Below are positions 1 to 11,412 of a DNA stretch of 64,000 nt, in pieces; positions within the stretch are counted from its first letter, which is position 1; the number at the start of each line of letters is the position of its first letter. The notes beneath the pieces are model-generated. The model was not told the DNA's origin, searched no databases, and was given only the letters and a program-made list of their open reading frames with translations. Source of the DNA: G965227875 sp965227875 (GTDB taxonomy: Bacteria; Pseudomonadota; Alphaproteobacteria; Rhizobiales; JAJFHC01); contig OZ245783.1 of the NCBI GenBank assembly GCA_965227875.1, positions 1,364,001 to 1,428,000 of the forward strand, read 5' to 3'. The position numbers and the translations under genes are program-made.

Positions 1-168
1 CCCTTCACCGTCTGGATGGCGCCGATCGAAGCCTCCAACGGCAAGGGGGCCTACATGTTGCCGGTCAGGGCGACGGGCAGGATGAAATGGGCAAATCTCG
101 AGGTCTTCGTACGCAAGGGCAACATATCCGGCAACCCGCTCGTCCCCGCGCCGATCGCCGCAAACTGA
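1..168 (+). CDS. C-terminal end of an unrecognised protein (partial)
   Basis: The first reading frame is open from the left edge and ends with TGA at 166-168, giving the last 55 residues of a protein that starts outside the window. The tail contains LPVRATGRMKWANLEVF and ends in PIAAN. I do not recognise the family. It lies upstream of the helicase gene in the same orientation, but a 520-base gap separates them, so shared transcription is uncertain. Confidence 0.6.
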   Translation, partial: PFTVWMAPIEASNGKGAYMLPVRATGRMKWANLEVFVRKGNISGNPLVPAPIAAN

Positions 169-340
169 CCACCTCCGACCGGAACCCGACCGGCTGTCCC
201 GCAATGAAACAAATCTCCTTAACACCGCTTCGCGGGCACGCGGAATTCACCCGGAAAACGCCCCGGCATGCCGGGCAACGCGCATCCGGCGCGGGTTTCA
301 GTCAACATATGGCATGGAACCGATACGGAACATCGGCCGG

Positions 341-389
341 GTCAGTGATTCGGTCATCGTTTGTTCACGAGGCATTCGCTTTGTTAACG
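341..389 (+). repeat. Direct repeat copy 1 upstream of helicase gene
   Basis: This copy begins GTCAGTGATTCGGTCA and ends in GTTAACG. The same first 16 bases recur exactly 222 bases downstream at 563, and the rest of the 50-base unit is similar (TTTGTTC, TTCGCTT, GTTAACG shared in order). The unit may be a regulatory duplication. No protein is encoded by it. Confidence 0.55.
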
Positions 390-562
390 AAACCGGCGCC
401 GGGTTCCACGGCGCGGGAAACACACTGTTAACCTTCCGTCCCGAGCCGTTAACGAATGCACCTCGCCAAGGGTCCAGTCGGACAAGAAAAACCGCCCAGC
501 CTGCGCACGGAGATCATGACGATCACAACATCTTGTAGGGAACAAATGCCGAATTTGGCGGA

Positions 563-612
563 GTCAGTGATTCGGTCAGTGTTTGTTCCACTCCCGTTCC
601 GCTTCGTTAACG
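563..612 (+). repeat. Direct repeat copy 2 upstream of helicase gene
   Basis: This is the second copy of the 50-base unit, starting with the identical 16 bases GTCAGTGATTCGGTCA and ending in GTTAACG. It lies about 80 bases before the helicase start codon, where promoter elements would be expected. Confidence 0.55.
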
Positions 613-691
613 CCCCGTCCGGACCTGTGCCGGAACGGGACAGGTTTCGCCTGCAGTGCCGTTGCGGTTCCCTGCCTGCGGAGACCACACA

Positions 692-3658
<2,967 letters not shown>

Positions 3659-3664
3659 CCGCCC

Positions 3665-4054
3665 ATGGCGGAGTCCCAGCGTATCGACAAGTGGCTCTGG
3701 CATGCCCGCATGCTCAAGACCCGCACGGCCGCGGCGACCCTCGTCTCCTCCGGCAAGGTCCGCGTGAACGGGGACCGGGTCTCCAAGGCGAGCCACGCCG
3801 TGGCGCCCGAGGATGTGCTCACCTTCGCGCTCAACCGGCGCATACGCATCCTCAAGATACTCGCCATCGCCCAGCGGCGCGGGCCCTACGAGGAGGCACG
3901 GCTTCTCTACGAGGACCTCAGCCCGGAAGCGCCCGCCACGGACGCGGGCGAACCGGCCGGGGACGACCAGCACCCGAGCCGTCCCCGTGGCAGCGGCAGG
4001 CCGACGAAGAAGCAGAGGCGCGAACTCGACCAGTGGCGCGCCATGGACGAATGA
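3665..4054 (+). CDS. hslR: S4-domain RNA-binding protein, Hsp15-like
   Basis: A 129-residue basic protein. The first 60 residues form an S4 domain with RIDKWLWHARMLKTRTAA and SGKVRVNGDRV, the hallmark of heat-shock protein 15, which binds stalled 50S ribosomes carrying nascent chains. The tail (SGRPTKKQRRELDQWR) matches the usual Hsp15-like end. It starts 6 bases after the helicase stop, so the two are probably cotranscribed, which fits a shared role in RNA or ribosome handling. The symbol is by family resemblance. Confidence 0.88.
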   Translation: MAESQRIDKWLWHARMLKTRTAAATLVSSGKVRVNGDRVSKASHAVAPEDVLTFALNRRIRILKILAIAQRRGPYEEARLLYEDLSPEAPATDAGEPAGDDQHPSRPRGSGRPTKKQRRELDQWRAMDE

Positions 4055-4227
4055 AACCACGGCCGATGTTGCGCGGCACCATGCGGCGTTTGAGGCATGG
4101 TGCATCTGCTCAAAGGTGTGGTATAGGGGGCGGCCAAAACCTGCCCCGGCCCGGCCGCTCCAGGGATCTATCCGGTCCGGAGGCACCTTCCTGAAAACCG
4201 CTAGAGCTGTGCGGAGAACGAACCGAC

Positions 4228-4566
4228 ATGACCTATCTCGTGACCGACAACTGCATCAAGTGCAAGTACATGGACTGTGTGGAAGTCTGCCCGGTCGACT
4301 GCTTTTACGAAGGCGAGAACATGCTGGTCATACACCCCGACGAATGCATCGACTGCGGCGTGTGTGAACCGGAATGTCCCGCCGAAGCGATCAAGCCGGA
4401 CACCGAGGATGGTCTCGAGAAATGGCTGACGATCAATACCGAGTACGCCGAGAAGTGGCCGAACATCACGATCAAGCGGGACCAGGAGCCCGACGCCGAG
4501 AAATACGACGGCGAAGAAGGCAAGTTCGAGAAGTATTTCTCCGAGAAACCCGGCCAGGGCGACTGA
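4228..4566 (+). CDS. fdxA: 7Fe-8S type ferredoxin FdxA
   Basis: A 112-residue electron carrier. The N-terminal half shows the two cysteine clusters, CIKCKYMDCVEVCPVDC and CIDCGVCEPECP, that bind a 3Fe-4S and a 4Fe-4S centre. The second half (EKWLTINTEYAEKWPNIT) is the conserved C-terminal extension of the alphaproteobacterial and Azotobacter-type FdxA. It lies 170 bases after the S4 gene and upstream of carD, the normal order in this class. Redox partners cannot be told from the sequence. Confidence 0.95.
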   Translation: MTYLVTDNCIKCKYMDCVEVCPVDCFYEGENMLVIHPDECIDCGVCEPECPAEAIKPDTEDGLEKWLTINTEYAEKWPNITIKRDQEPDAEKYDGEEGKFEKYFSEKPGQGD

Positions 4567-4995
4567 TCGTTTCCGGAATCTTTCCGAAAATTTGAACGAT
4601 TTCCTGCGCCAGAGGTTAACGCTGGAACGCAATGACTGGTCTGTGGCCATGTTTCTGCCGGTTTGGAGCTGTACTGGGGGTTCCAAACCGACGAAAACTG
4701 TGGTATATCAAACGTTAATAATCATGAGTGGCTGTTTTCGCTAAATATCGGCTCGCCCGGCCCGGAATGGTCCGGTCTTTTTTTTGCCGATGCGCCCCGT
4801 CCGGGGTGGCCAGAACGCCGGCAATGCCGGGTTCATGCGGAATACGGCACGTAAGCGGATAGTATCAGGACACCGGGTTCCTGTCGGTCCGTGTTGACGG
4901 GGTGGCGGCGCATCGTTTTCGGGACGCAGCCCGCCTAATTCGTGAAGACGGACGTCCGGTGACGTTTGCGTCAAGTAAAGAGGTACAGCACAAGC
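4567..4995. other. Intergenic region between fdxA and carD
   Basis: No gene is seen in 430 bases. There is an 8-bp inverted repeat, GGTTTGGA at 4660-4667 and TCCAAACC at 4682-4689 with a 14-base loop, and a weak terminator-like hairpin at 4762-4785. Together these could mark a short transcript or the 3' end of fdxA mRNA. The last bases contain the AAAGAGGT ribosome site of carD. Confidence 0.4.
4762..4785 (+). terminator. Weak Rho-independent terminator-like hairpin
   Basis: CCGGA (4762-4766) can pair with TCCGG (4771-4775), and eight T residues follow at 4778-4785. The stem is only 5 bp, so strength is doubtful. It could end transcription from fdxA about 200 bases upstream. Confidence 0.35.
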
Positions 4996-5565
4996 ATGGC
5001 TGCTAAAAAGAAAACCGCGAAGAAGAAGCTCGCCTTCAAGGCATCCGAATATGTCGTTTATCCGGCCCACGGTGTCGGCAAGATCACCAGCATCGAGGAG
5101 CAGGAAATCGCCGGAGCCAAGCTTGAGCTCTACGTGATCGATTTCGAGAAGGACAAGATGACGCTTCGCGTTCCGACGGCGAAATCCGAAGCGGTCGGCA
5201 TGCGCAAGCTTTCCGAGACCGCCGTCGTCGACCAGGCCATCAAGACGCTCAAGGGCAAGGCCCGCGTCAAGCGCACCATGTGGAGCCGCCGGGCGCAGGA
5301 ATACGAAGCGAAGATCAATTCCGGGGACCTGGTCTCGATCGCCGAGGTCGTTCGCGACCTCTACAGGTCGGACCGCCAGCCGGAACAGTCCTACAGCGAA
5401 CGGCAGCTTTACGAGGCGGCGCTCGACCGCATGGCCCGCGAAATCGCGGCCGTGAAGAAGATCGATGACGCCGCCGCGGTCAGCGAGATCGAGGACGTGC
5501 TGGAGAAAACCTCCCGCAAGGCCGAAAAAGCGGCCGAAAAGGAAGTGGAAGAAAAGGCCGCCTGA
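4996..5565 (+). CDS. carD: CarD/CdnL family transcription factor
   Basis: A 189-residue protein. CarD-type factors bind RNA polymerase beta and stabilise open complexes, especially at rRNA promoters. After a lysine-rich start (MAAKKKTAKKK), the RNA-polymerase-interacting domain begins with YVVYPAHGVGKITSIEEQEI near residues 19-40. The rest is helical with MWSRRAQEYEAKINSGD, the usual second domain, and the tail is a charged Glu/Lys/Ala helix. ATG 4996 was chosen, not TTG 4966 in the same frame, because AAAGAGGT lies upstream of it and MAAKKK is a common CarD start. A strong terminator follows. Confidence 0.95.
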   Translation: MAAKKKTAKKKLAFKASEYVVYPAHGVGKITSIEEQEIAGAKLELYVIDFEKDKMTLRVPTAKSEAVGMRKLSETAVVDQAIKTLKGKARVKRTMWSRRAQEYEAKINSGDLVSIAEVVRDLYRSDRQPEQSYSERQLYEAALDRMAREIAAVKKIDDAAAVSEIEDVLEKTSRKAEKAAEKEVEEKAA

Positions 5566-5594
5566 ACCGGAAACAAGGCCTTTTCGCCGAATTG

Positions 5595-5626
5595 AAGCCC
5601 GGTTCACCTGAACCGGGCTTTTTTCG
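5595..5626 (+). terminator. Rho-independent terminator after carD
   Basis: AAGCCCGGTTC (5595-5605) pairs perfectly with GAACCGGGCTT (5610-5620) around an ACCT loop, followed by a run of T. It lies 30 bases after the carD stop codon and separates carD from rpoH. Confidence 0.92.
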
Positions 5627-5750
5627 TTCTCGCAGAAGTGATCGCGACGGGCGATCCGATTTCTGTTGCAGTGCGTATATTAAACAGTGAAGCCCCTGTG
5701 CGCGCGTCGTTCGCGCCGTCGCGCATGAAATAGCAGGACGGAGATTTGAC

Positions 5751-6647
5751 ATGTCACAGAAAGTTGCTCGCAGCGACGCCACCGTGAGCCCGTCCCTCGT
5801 CAGGAAAGCCATGGCGGCCCCCTATCTCGATCGCGAGGAAGAACACGCGCTTGCCGTGCGCTGGCGCGATCACAAGGACCAGAAAGCCCTTCACCGGCTG
5901 ACGACAGCCTACATGCGCCTGGTGATCTCCATAGCCGCGAAGTTCCGGAACTATGGCCTCCCCATGAGCGACCTCGTGCAGGAAGGCAATATCGGCCTCA
6001 TGCAGGCCGCCGCGCGCTTCGACCCCGATCGCGAGGTCCGTTTCTCGACCTATGCCGTGTGGTGGATCCGCGCCCAGATCCAGGATTATATCCTGCGCAA
6101 CTGGTCGATCGTGCGCACCGGCACGACGACGTCGCAGAAGTCGCTGTTCTTCAACCTCAGGCGCCTGCGGGCCATGCTCGACGACGGAGCCGGACCGCGC
6201 ATGAGCATGGAATCCCGCAACAAGATCGCCACGGCTCTCAAGGTGAGCGCCGCCGACGTGGAATCCATGGAAGCCCGGCTGACCGGCGCGGACTTCTCGC
6301 TCAACGCCCCGATGGGCGGCGACGACGGCGAAGGTTCGGCCGAATGGATGGACCAGTTGTCCGACGAGAACCCGCTGCCCGACCAGAGCACCATGGAGTC
6401 GATCGACGGTGCGGAACGCCAGCGCTGGCTGACGGGCGCCATGTCGACCCTGAATGCCCGTGAGCGCGACATCATCAGGGCACGCAAGCTCAACGACGAG
6501 GGCCGGACCCTGGAGTCCATCGGCGACGAACTCGGCATTTCCAAGGAGCGGGTGCGCCAGATCGAGGCCCGCGCCATGGAGAAGCTCAAGGATGCGCTCA
6601 TCGCCGGGGCCAACGGCGACCCGGCCAAGATGGGCCTCATTCCCTGA
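5751..6647 (+). CDS. rpoH: RNA polymerase heat-shock sigma factor RpoH (sigma-32)
   Basis: A 298-residue group 3 sigma factor. Region 2 has LVQEGNIGLMQAAARFDP and the -10-recognition helix STYAVWWIRAQIQDYIL (about residues 80-125). The RpoH box QKSLFFNLRRLR follows near 132, which distinguishes it from RpoD. Region 4 (about 228-285) has the helix-turn-helix LESIGDELGISKERVRQIE. Heat-shock genes should be its targets. It is preceded by an AT-rich stretch (GTATATTAAAC near 5675) likely to hold the promoter. The last 11 bases overlap the end of the converging nuclease-like gene. Confidence 0.96.
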   Translation: MSQKVARSDATVSPSLVRKAMAAPYLDREEEHALAVRWRDHKDQKALHRLTTAYMRLVISIAAKFRNYGLPMSDLVQEGNIGLMQAAARFDPDREVRFSTYAVWWIRAQIQDYILRNWSIVRTGTTTSQKSLFFNLRRLRAMLDDGAGPRMSMESRNKIATALKVSAADVESMEARLTGADFSLNAPMGGDDGEGSAEWMDQLSDENPLPDQSTMESIDGAERQRWLTGAMSTLNARERDIIRARKLNDEGRTLESIGDELGISKERVRQIEARAMEKLKDALIAGANGDPAKMGLIP

Positions 6648-7509
6648 TCGGCTTCGCCTCCGCCCGGGATGAACCGTCCGTCCGTCCGGCCACCTCGACA
6701 CTTTCGGGGTGCCGGACGGAAATCGCCGGCCCGTTGCGCAGGACAATCCAGCCGCGCGTCCGCACATTCCGGCCTTCAAGCCCGGCGACCGGCCCGTGGA
6801 CCGCCAGGAATTGCCGACGGTGCCGCGGGGCGACGATGACCGTGAAGTCCCGGCGCCAGTCTTCCCCGAAATTGACGTAGACCCGCCGACCGACCTCCGC
6901 GGCCGTCGCCACGCGGCCCTCCACGATCCGGAACCGGTCCCGCGACCCATAGAGTGCCGCGAGATCGTCAGCCCCAAGCACCGGCCCGGGGGTCATGCCC
7001 CACAATCCGGTGCCCGCGTTCTCAGCCAGCGCTTCCCTGTCCAGAAGACCCGTCAGGCAATCACCGCCGCCTGATGACGGCGCCACGAGAGCGAGGCCTT
7101 CTTCCACCAGGCGTCCCTGGAGCCAGATCCGTTCCGGACCTTGGCCGGCGAACACATGCGCAACCATGCGGGCGTGCCGGTCGCGCTCCTGCACGTCCTT
7201 GCCCCTGAAGAGCCGCACGGTCCGCTCCCCTGCAAGCGCCCGAAGCCTGTCCTCGGCTGCACCGGCGAGACCCAGCCCCGTCGGCGTGAAGTCTTCCCGG
7301 CCGGGAGAGACGATACCGGCCAGCCGCACAATCAGTCCGCTGTCGAGTTGCAGGGTCCGTCCGTCCACGATCCGCCTGACCTTGCCGGCACCCGAGGAAA
7401 CGAGGTCGCATCCGGCGCGTACCGGCAGTGCCGCGGCCAGTCCGGCCGCCGCCAGGAAGATGTGGATGGCGATCCCGATGACAGGCCGGTTGATGTAGTC
7501 TGCGTGCAT
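6637..7509 (-). CDS. Membrane-anchored or secreted thermonuclease-like (SNase fold) protein
   Basis: A 290-residue protein beginning with a hydrophobic segment (VIGIAIHIFLAAAGLAAALP), so it is exported or anchored. Residues 40-160 resemble staphylococcal nuclease: VRRIVDGRTLQL, LIVRLAGI and RHARMVAHVFAG. The acidic catalytic residue normally found after the GI-x-x-PE motif is not evident (GIVSPGRED), so activity is doubtful. The C-terminal half (YVNFGEDWRRDFTVIVAPRHRRQF) is an OB-like domain seen in similar alphaproteobacterial proteins. ATG 7509 was chosen because it precedes the hydrophobic segment; a longer frame would run into the divergent gene. The 3' end overlaps rpoH by 11 bases. Confidence 0.75.
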   Translation of the reverse strand: MHADYINRPVIGIAIHIFLAAAGLAAALPVRAGCDLVSSGAGKVRRIVDGRTLQLDSGLIVRLAGIVSPGREDFTPTGLGLAGAAEDRLRALAGERTVRLFRGKDVQERDRHARMVAHVFAGQGPERIWLQGRLVEEGLALVAPSSGGGDCLTGLLDREALAENAGTGLWGMTPGPVLGADDLAALYGSRDRFRIVEGRVATAAEVGRRVYVNFGEDWRRDFTVIVAPRHRRQFLAVHGPVAGLEGRNVRTRGWIVLRNGPAISVRHPESVEVAGRTDGSSRAEAKPIRE

Positions 7510-7620
7510 TCCATTGAAACGCACGTCGATGGCCGGACCCGACGGAAAGACGAGGGGCGCAAGGATGTATTTGGAGCGGGCTGTTGAAAACCAACACCGC
7601 CGGCGGCGGGAACGGTCGTC

Positions 7621-8475
7621 GTGACCCGACGCCTCATAGACGCCCACCAGCATTTCTGGGATCCGCAGAACGGCGACTATCCGTGGATGGTCGGTCCTTT
7701 CGAGCCCCTGCGCCGCGTCTTTGGACCCGAGGACCTGCGTCCCGAGCTGATCACAGCGGGTGTTACGGACACGATACTGGTTCAGACCATGTCGAGCCTT
7801 GACGAAACCGTGTCGTTTCTCGGGATCGCCGACCGGACCGACTTCGTTGGAGGCGTCATCGGCTGGGCGGACCTGACGTCGCCGGGGTTCGGGGACGACT
7901 TGCAACGGCTGTCGGACCGGCCGGACGGCCGGTGGCTGGTGGGGTTGCGACATCAGGTCCACGACGAGACCGATCCGCATTGGTTGTTGCGCGAGGATGT
8001 CCGGCAGGGTCTCGCGGAGATCGGCCGCGTCGGGCTAGCCTACGACCTTCTCATCCGGCCGCGTGAGCTTCCGGCCGCCCTCCAGACGGTCGCCGATTTC
8101 CCGGAAATCCGTTTCGTCATCGACCATATCGCCAAGCCGGACATCGCCGGCGGCGCATTCGCGACGTGGGCGGAACGGATGGAGGCTTTCGGTCCCCATC
8201 GTTCGCATGTCTGGTGCAAGCTCTCCGGCATGATCACCGAGGCGCGATGGACGTCATGGAGCCACGCCGATATCGCACCTTATGCACAGCACGTGCTCGA
8301 CATATTCGGGGCCGACAGGTGCATGTTCGGTTCAGATTGGCCGGTCTGTCTGCTGGCGGGCGAATACGCCCGCGTTCACGAACTCGTGGACCGATGCACA
8401 GCAGAGCTTGCACCGGAGGAACGGGCGTGGATTTTCAGCGGATCCGCAATAGAGGCCTATCGCCTCGCGTTCTGA
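7621..8475 (+). CDS. Amidohydrolase family lactonase-like protein (PF04909 type)
   Basis: A 284-residue TIM-barrel hydrolase starting at GTG 7621. The start has DAHQHFWDP, the first metal-binding motif, and later there are FVIDHIAKP and MFGSDWPVC, typical of the amidohydrolase-2 family that includes L-fuconolactonase and L-rhamnonolactonase. Length fits the family. The next genes encode a second lactonase-like protein (SMP-30) and a sugar ABC transporter, so it probably opens a sugar-acid lactone. Substrate is inferred only. It is divergent from the SNase-like gene. Confidence 0.85.
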   Translation: MTRRLIDAHQHFWDPQNGDYPWMVGPFEPLRRVFGPEDLRPELITAGVTDTILVQTMSSLDETVSFLGIADRTDFVGGVIGWADLTSPGFGDDLQRLSDRPDGRWLVGLRHQVHDETDPHWLLREDVRQGLAEIGRVGLAYDLLIRPRELPAALQTVADFPEIRFVIDHIAKPDIAGGAFATWAERMEAFGPHRSHVWCKLSGMITEARWTSWSHADIAPYAQHVLDIFGADRCMFGSDWPVCLLAGEYARVHELVDRCTAELAPEERAWIFSGSAIEAYRLAF

Positions 8476-8485
8476 CCGGTCCCCG

Positions 8486-9394
8486 TCAACCCAGTCCTCG
8501 CGCGTTCACATACACCGACCTGAGAGACGTCGTCGCGCAGATGAAGAGACGGTTCCGCTTGGGGCCGCCAAAGCAGAGGTTCGAGACCACCTCGTCGAGC
8601 GGGATCTTTCCGAGCAGCGCGCCGTCCGGCGCGAAACAGTGCACGCCGTCGCCCGCCGACGACCAGACATTGCCTTGCGTATCGAGACGGAAGCCGTCGA
8701 AGAGGCCCGCGTCGCAGGTCACGAAATCCTCGCCCGCGCCGACCGACCGCCCGTCTGCGGCCACAGGATAGCGGCGGATCACCGGAGCGCAGTCCGGAAA
8801 GTGCGTCTTGCCGGTATCGGCGACGTAAAGCAGGGATTCGTCTGCCGAGAAGGCAAGTCCGTTGGGCTGTCGCATGTCGTCTATGACACGGGTAATCCCG
8901 CCATCCGGGTCGATCCTGTAGACATGCCGACCGTCCTGTTCCATCGGCGCCGCGTCGCCTTCATAATCGCTGTCGATTCCGTAGGACGGATCGGAAAACC
9001 AGATCGACCCGTCCGACTTCACCACGGCGTCGTTGGGCGAATTGAGCCGCTTGCCCTCGAACCGGTCGGCCAGGACCGTACGGCTGCCGTCGAACTCGTA
9101 CCGGCTGACGCAGCGTCCGCGATGCTCGCACGCGATCATCCTGCCTTGCAGGTCGACGGTGTGGCCATTGTGATTGCGGCAGGATTGCTCGAATACCGAG
9201 ACCGAGCCGTCCGTCTCGTCCCACCGCATGATCCGGTCATTGGGAATGTCCGACCAGACGAGGTAGCGGCCCGCCGGGAAATAGGCCGGCCCCTCCGTCC
9301 AGCGCCCGCCGGACCAGAGCGTCTCCGGTCCTGCGTTCTCGTGGATCAGGCCCGCAAACCGCGGATCGTGGATTTCGTAGTCTCTCGCCGGCAT
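8486..9394 (-). CDS. SMP-30/gluconolactonase family protein
   Basis: A 302-residue six-bladed propeller hydrolase. Features include WTEGPAYFP (metal-binding Glu), LVWSDIPNDRIMRW, RLNSPNDAVV (metal-binding Asn), and ADESLLYVADTGKTHF (catalytic Asp), as in gluconolactonases. ATG 9394 was preferred over the upstream in-frame start at 9427 because AGAAGGA lies 8 bases before it. It starts 13 bases after the stop of the permease gene and is the last gene of the transporter operon, which points to a lactone derived from the imported sugar. Confidence 0.9.
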   Translation of the reverse strand: MPARDYEIHDPRFAGLIHENAGPETLWSGGRWTEGPAYFPAGRYLVWSDIPNDRIMRWDETDGSVSVFEQSCRNHNGHTVDLQGRMIACEHRGRCVSRYEFDGSRTVLADRFEGKRLNSPNDAVVKSDGSIWFSDPSYGIDSDYEGDAAPMEQDGRHVYRIDPDGGITRVIDDMRQPNGLAFSADESLLYVADTGKTHFPDCAPVIRRYPVAADGRSVGAGEDFVTCDAGLFDGFRLDTQGNVWSSAGDGVHCFAPDGALLGKIPLDEVVSNLCFGGPKRNRLFICATTSLRSVYVNARGLG

Positions 9395-9407
9395 GTGGTC
9401 TTCCTTC

Positions 9408-10358
9408 TCAGGAGGTGATGCGGACATTGCGCCCGTAGACGAGCAACATGCCGATGATCACGGTCCCGTAGATTATCTGCCGGCCCGCCTCCGGCATCTG
9501 CATGATGGAAAGGACGGAATTGAGCAGGACGATCAGGATCACGCCCACGAGCGTTCCGGCATAGCGTCCCCGACCCCCCAGGATATGCGTGCCGCCCAGC
9601 ACGACCGCCGCAATCGACGGCAGCAGGAATGCGTTGCCCATGCCCTGGTAGGCCTTGGCCGAGTACCCGGTCAGCAGGAAACCGGCGATCGCCGCGCACA
9701 CGCTGGAGGTCACGAAGGCCCCGATAATGACCTTCCTCGTCCGGATACCCGACAGGAACGCCGCCGCTTCCCGGGAGCCGGTCGCGTAGATCGAGCGCCC
9801 GAAGCCCGTGCGCGTGAGGATGACCGTGATCGCCACGGAAACCGCGGCCCAAACGAAAATCGCCACCGGGATTCCGAGGATCTTCTCCTTCGCCAGGAAA
9901 AGCATCAGCGGCGTCGCCTTGTCCTGGGGCGCGAACCCCCCGGTATGGGCCACCATGAGGCCACGCAGGACCGTGTCCATGCCCAGCGTGAAGATCATCG
10001 AGGGAATACGCAGGTACGCGACACCGAATCCGTTCACCAGTCCGACCGTCAGTCCGACAAGGAGTGCCGTGGGCAAGGCCATGTCGCCGCCCACCGCCGA
10101 CGCCATCATGGCGGCGGCCGCCAGCGTCCACGGAACCGACAGGTCGATATGCCCGAGCAGGATCACCATCATCATGCCTGCCGCGCAGATGCCCAGGAAC
10201 GAACCCGTCTGGAGCTGCTGGAGAAGGTAGGCCGGCGACATGAGCGGCATGGTTCCCGTCGTCGACAGCGTGTAGACCGTCCCCGCGACGAGGATCGCGA
10301 GAATGAAAAGCGATGCGATCACGATGGGTCTGTTTTCGGCCGATATCTGTTTGAGCAT
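9408..10358 (-). CDS. Sugar ABC transporter permease (RbsC/BPD_transp_2 family)
   Basis: A 316-residue integral membrane protein with about eight to ten hydrophobic segments (for example FLGICAAGMMMVILL and TLVGVILIVLLNSVLS). The family signature HIDLSVPWTLAAAAMM near residue 75 and the AVVLGGTHILGGRG loop near 258 contact the ATPase, as in ribose-type permeases. Start ATG 10358 follows GAGGACCAGGTG; GTG 10361 is possible. It is the second of two permeases, so the membrane part is probably a heterodimer. Confidence 0.9.
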   Translation of the reverse strand: MLKQISAENRPIVIASLFILAILVAGTVYTLSTTGTMPLMSPAYLLQQLQTGSFLGICAAGMMMVILLGHIDLSVPWTLAAAAMMASAVGGDMALPTALLVGLTVGLVNGFGVAYLRIPSMIFTLGMDTVLRGLMVAHTGGFAPQDKATPLMLFLAKEKILGIPVAIFVWAAVSVAITVILTRTGFGRSIYATGSREAAAFLSGIRTRKVIIGAFVTSSVCAAIAGFLLTGYSAKAYQGMGNAFLLPSIAAVVLGGTHILGGRGRYAGTLVGVILIVLLNSVLSIMQMPEAGRQIIYGTVIIGMLLVYGRNVRITS

Positions 10359-10368
10359 CACCTGGTCC

Positions 10369-11412
10369 TCACCGGAAAAGTTCCAGCTTGTTGCGCACCC
10401 GCAAGGTTCTGATGGCGCCGATCGACACAGCGATCAGCAGGACCACGCCTTCGATCAGCGGCTGCAGAAGCGGGTCGATCGACAGGATCCGGAAATAGAA
10501 TGAGATCACGCGGAGGATGAGCGCCCCGACGAGGCTGCCGATCGCGCCGCCCACGCCGCCCAGCAGCGAGGTCCCGCCCAGCACCACCGCGGCGATGGAG
10601 TTGAGCGTATAGGCGCCCGCCTGCTGGATATCGGCATTGCCCGACGACGTCTGGATCGCGAGATAGAGACCGCCGCAGGAAGCAAAGAAACCGCCCAGCG
10701 TGAAAGCCGCGATCTTCGCGCGATTGATCGGGAGGCCCGACATGTAGGCGGCACCTTCCGCCGAACCGATCGCATAGACCGTCCGGCCCGTCACCGAGCG
10801 GCGAAACGGAATCCACACCAGCAGGGCGATGCCGACGAGAAGTATGAAGGGCACCGGAATGTCCGCGATCGGCCTGAGCCACGCCGCATCCGTATTGAAC
10901 CCGTAGGTATCCGCGAAGTCCCAGACGGAGTTCGTCAGCGCCCAGTTCAAGTCGCCATCGACATCGCCGCCGGGCTTGGGCCTCACCCACAGGGCCAGCC
11001 CCATGGCGACCGCTCCCGTGGCCAGGGTCGCGATGATCGGCTGGATCCGCCCGTATACGACGATGAGGCCGTTCATCAGCCCGAAGGCGGTGCCCGACAG
11101 GACGGTGATCACCATGCCAAGGAGGATCTGCAGGGGCGACCCGGTGACGAGTTCGGACGCGATGCAACTGGTCAGCGTCATGATCGCGCCCACCGACAGA
11201 TCGAGCCCGCCGATCAGGACCGGTACGGTCTGCGCCATGGCGACAAAGGCGAGCGCTACGGACTCGTTCGCGTTCTGTACGAACACGGCGGAGGAGAAGC
11301 CGCGCGGATGAAGAATGTTGTAGACCGCGTAGATCAGCAGAAAGAGGATCAGCGCGGTGGCGAAAGCGCGGTTCTGCCGGAACCACCTGGACAGCGACAA
11401 CCCGGTATTCAT
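10369..11412 (-). CDS. Sugar ABC transporter permease (RbsC/BPD_transp_2 family)
   Basis: A 347-residue membrane protein, about nine hydrophobic helices. It has GGLDLSVGAIMTLTSC (residues 67-82), the standard substrate-pathway motif, and AVVLGGTSLLGGVGG near 286, the coupling loop. Its start codon overlaps the stop of the ATPase gene in an ATGA arrangement, which supports translational coupling. The partner permease follows 10 bases downstream. Confidence 0.92.
   Translation of the reverse strand: MNTGLSLSRWFRQNRAFATALILFLLIYAVYNILHPRGFSSAVFVQNANESVALAFVAMAQTVPVLIGGLDLSVGAIMTLTSCIASELVTGSPLQILLGMVITVLSGTAFGLMNGLIVVYGRIQPIIATLATGAVAMGLALWVRPKPGGDVDGDLNWALTNSVWDFADTYGFNTDAAWLRPIADIPVPFILLVGIALLVWIPFRRSVTGRTVYAIGSAEGAAYMSGLPINRAKIAAFTLGGFFASCGGLYLAIQTSSGNADIQQAGAYTLNSIAAVVLGGTSLLGGVGGAIGSLVGALILRVISFYFRILSIDPLLQPLIEGVVLLIAVSIGAIRTLRVRNKLELFR

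Larger units (their letters stand above)
169..691. other. Long intergenic region with a duplicated motif and several GTTAAC sites
   Basis: No convincing gene is seen in these 520 bases; the open frames here lack ribosome sites and family features. The region holds an imperfect 50-base direct repeat (separate entries) and GTTAAC at about 382, 427, 449 and 607. TTAAC half-sites are what CtrA-type regulators use in Alphaproteobacteria, but the usual 7-base spacing between half-sites is not seen, so this is only a hint. Confidence 0.4.

Noticed and set aside
427..455. CtrA binding site from paired TTAAC elements
   Set aside because: The two TTAA cores are 17 bases apart instead of 7, so the canonical site is not met.
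6637..7980. Long minus-strand frame extending the SNase-like gene across the amidohydrolase gene
   Set aside because: The part beyond 7509 lies opposite the real amidohydrolase gene, and the hydrophobic start of the protein follows ATG 7509.
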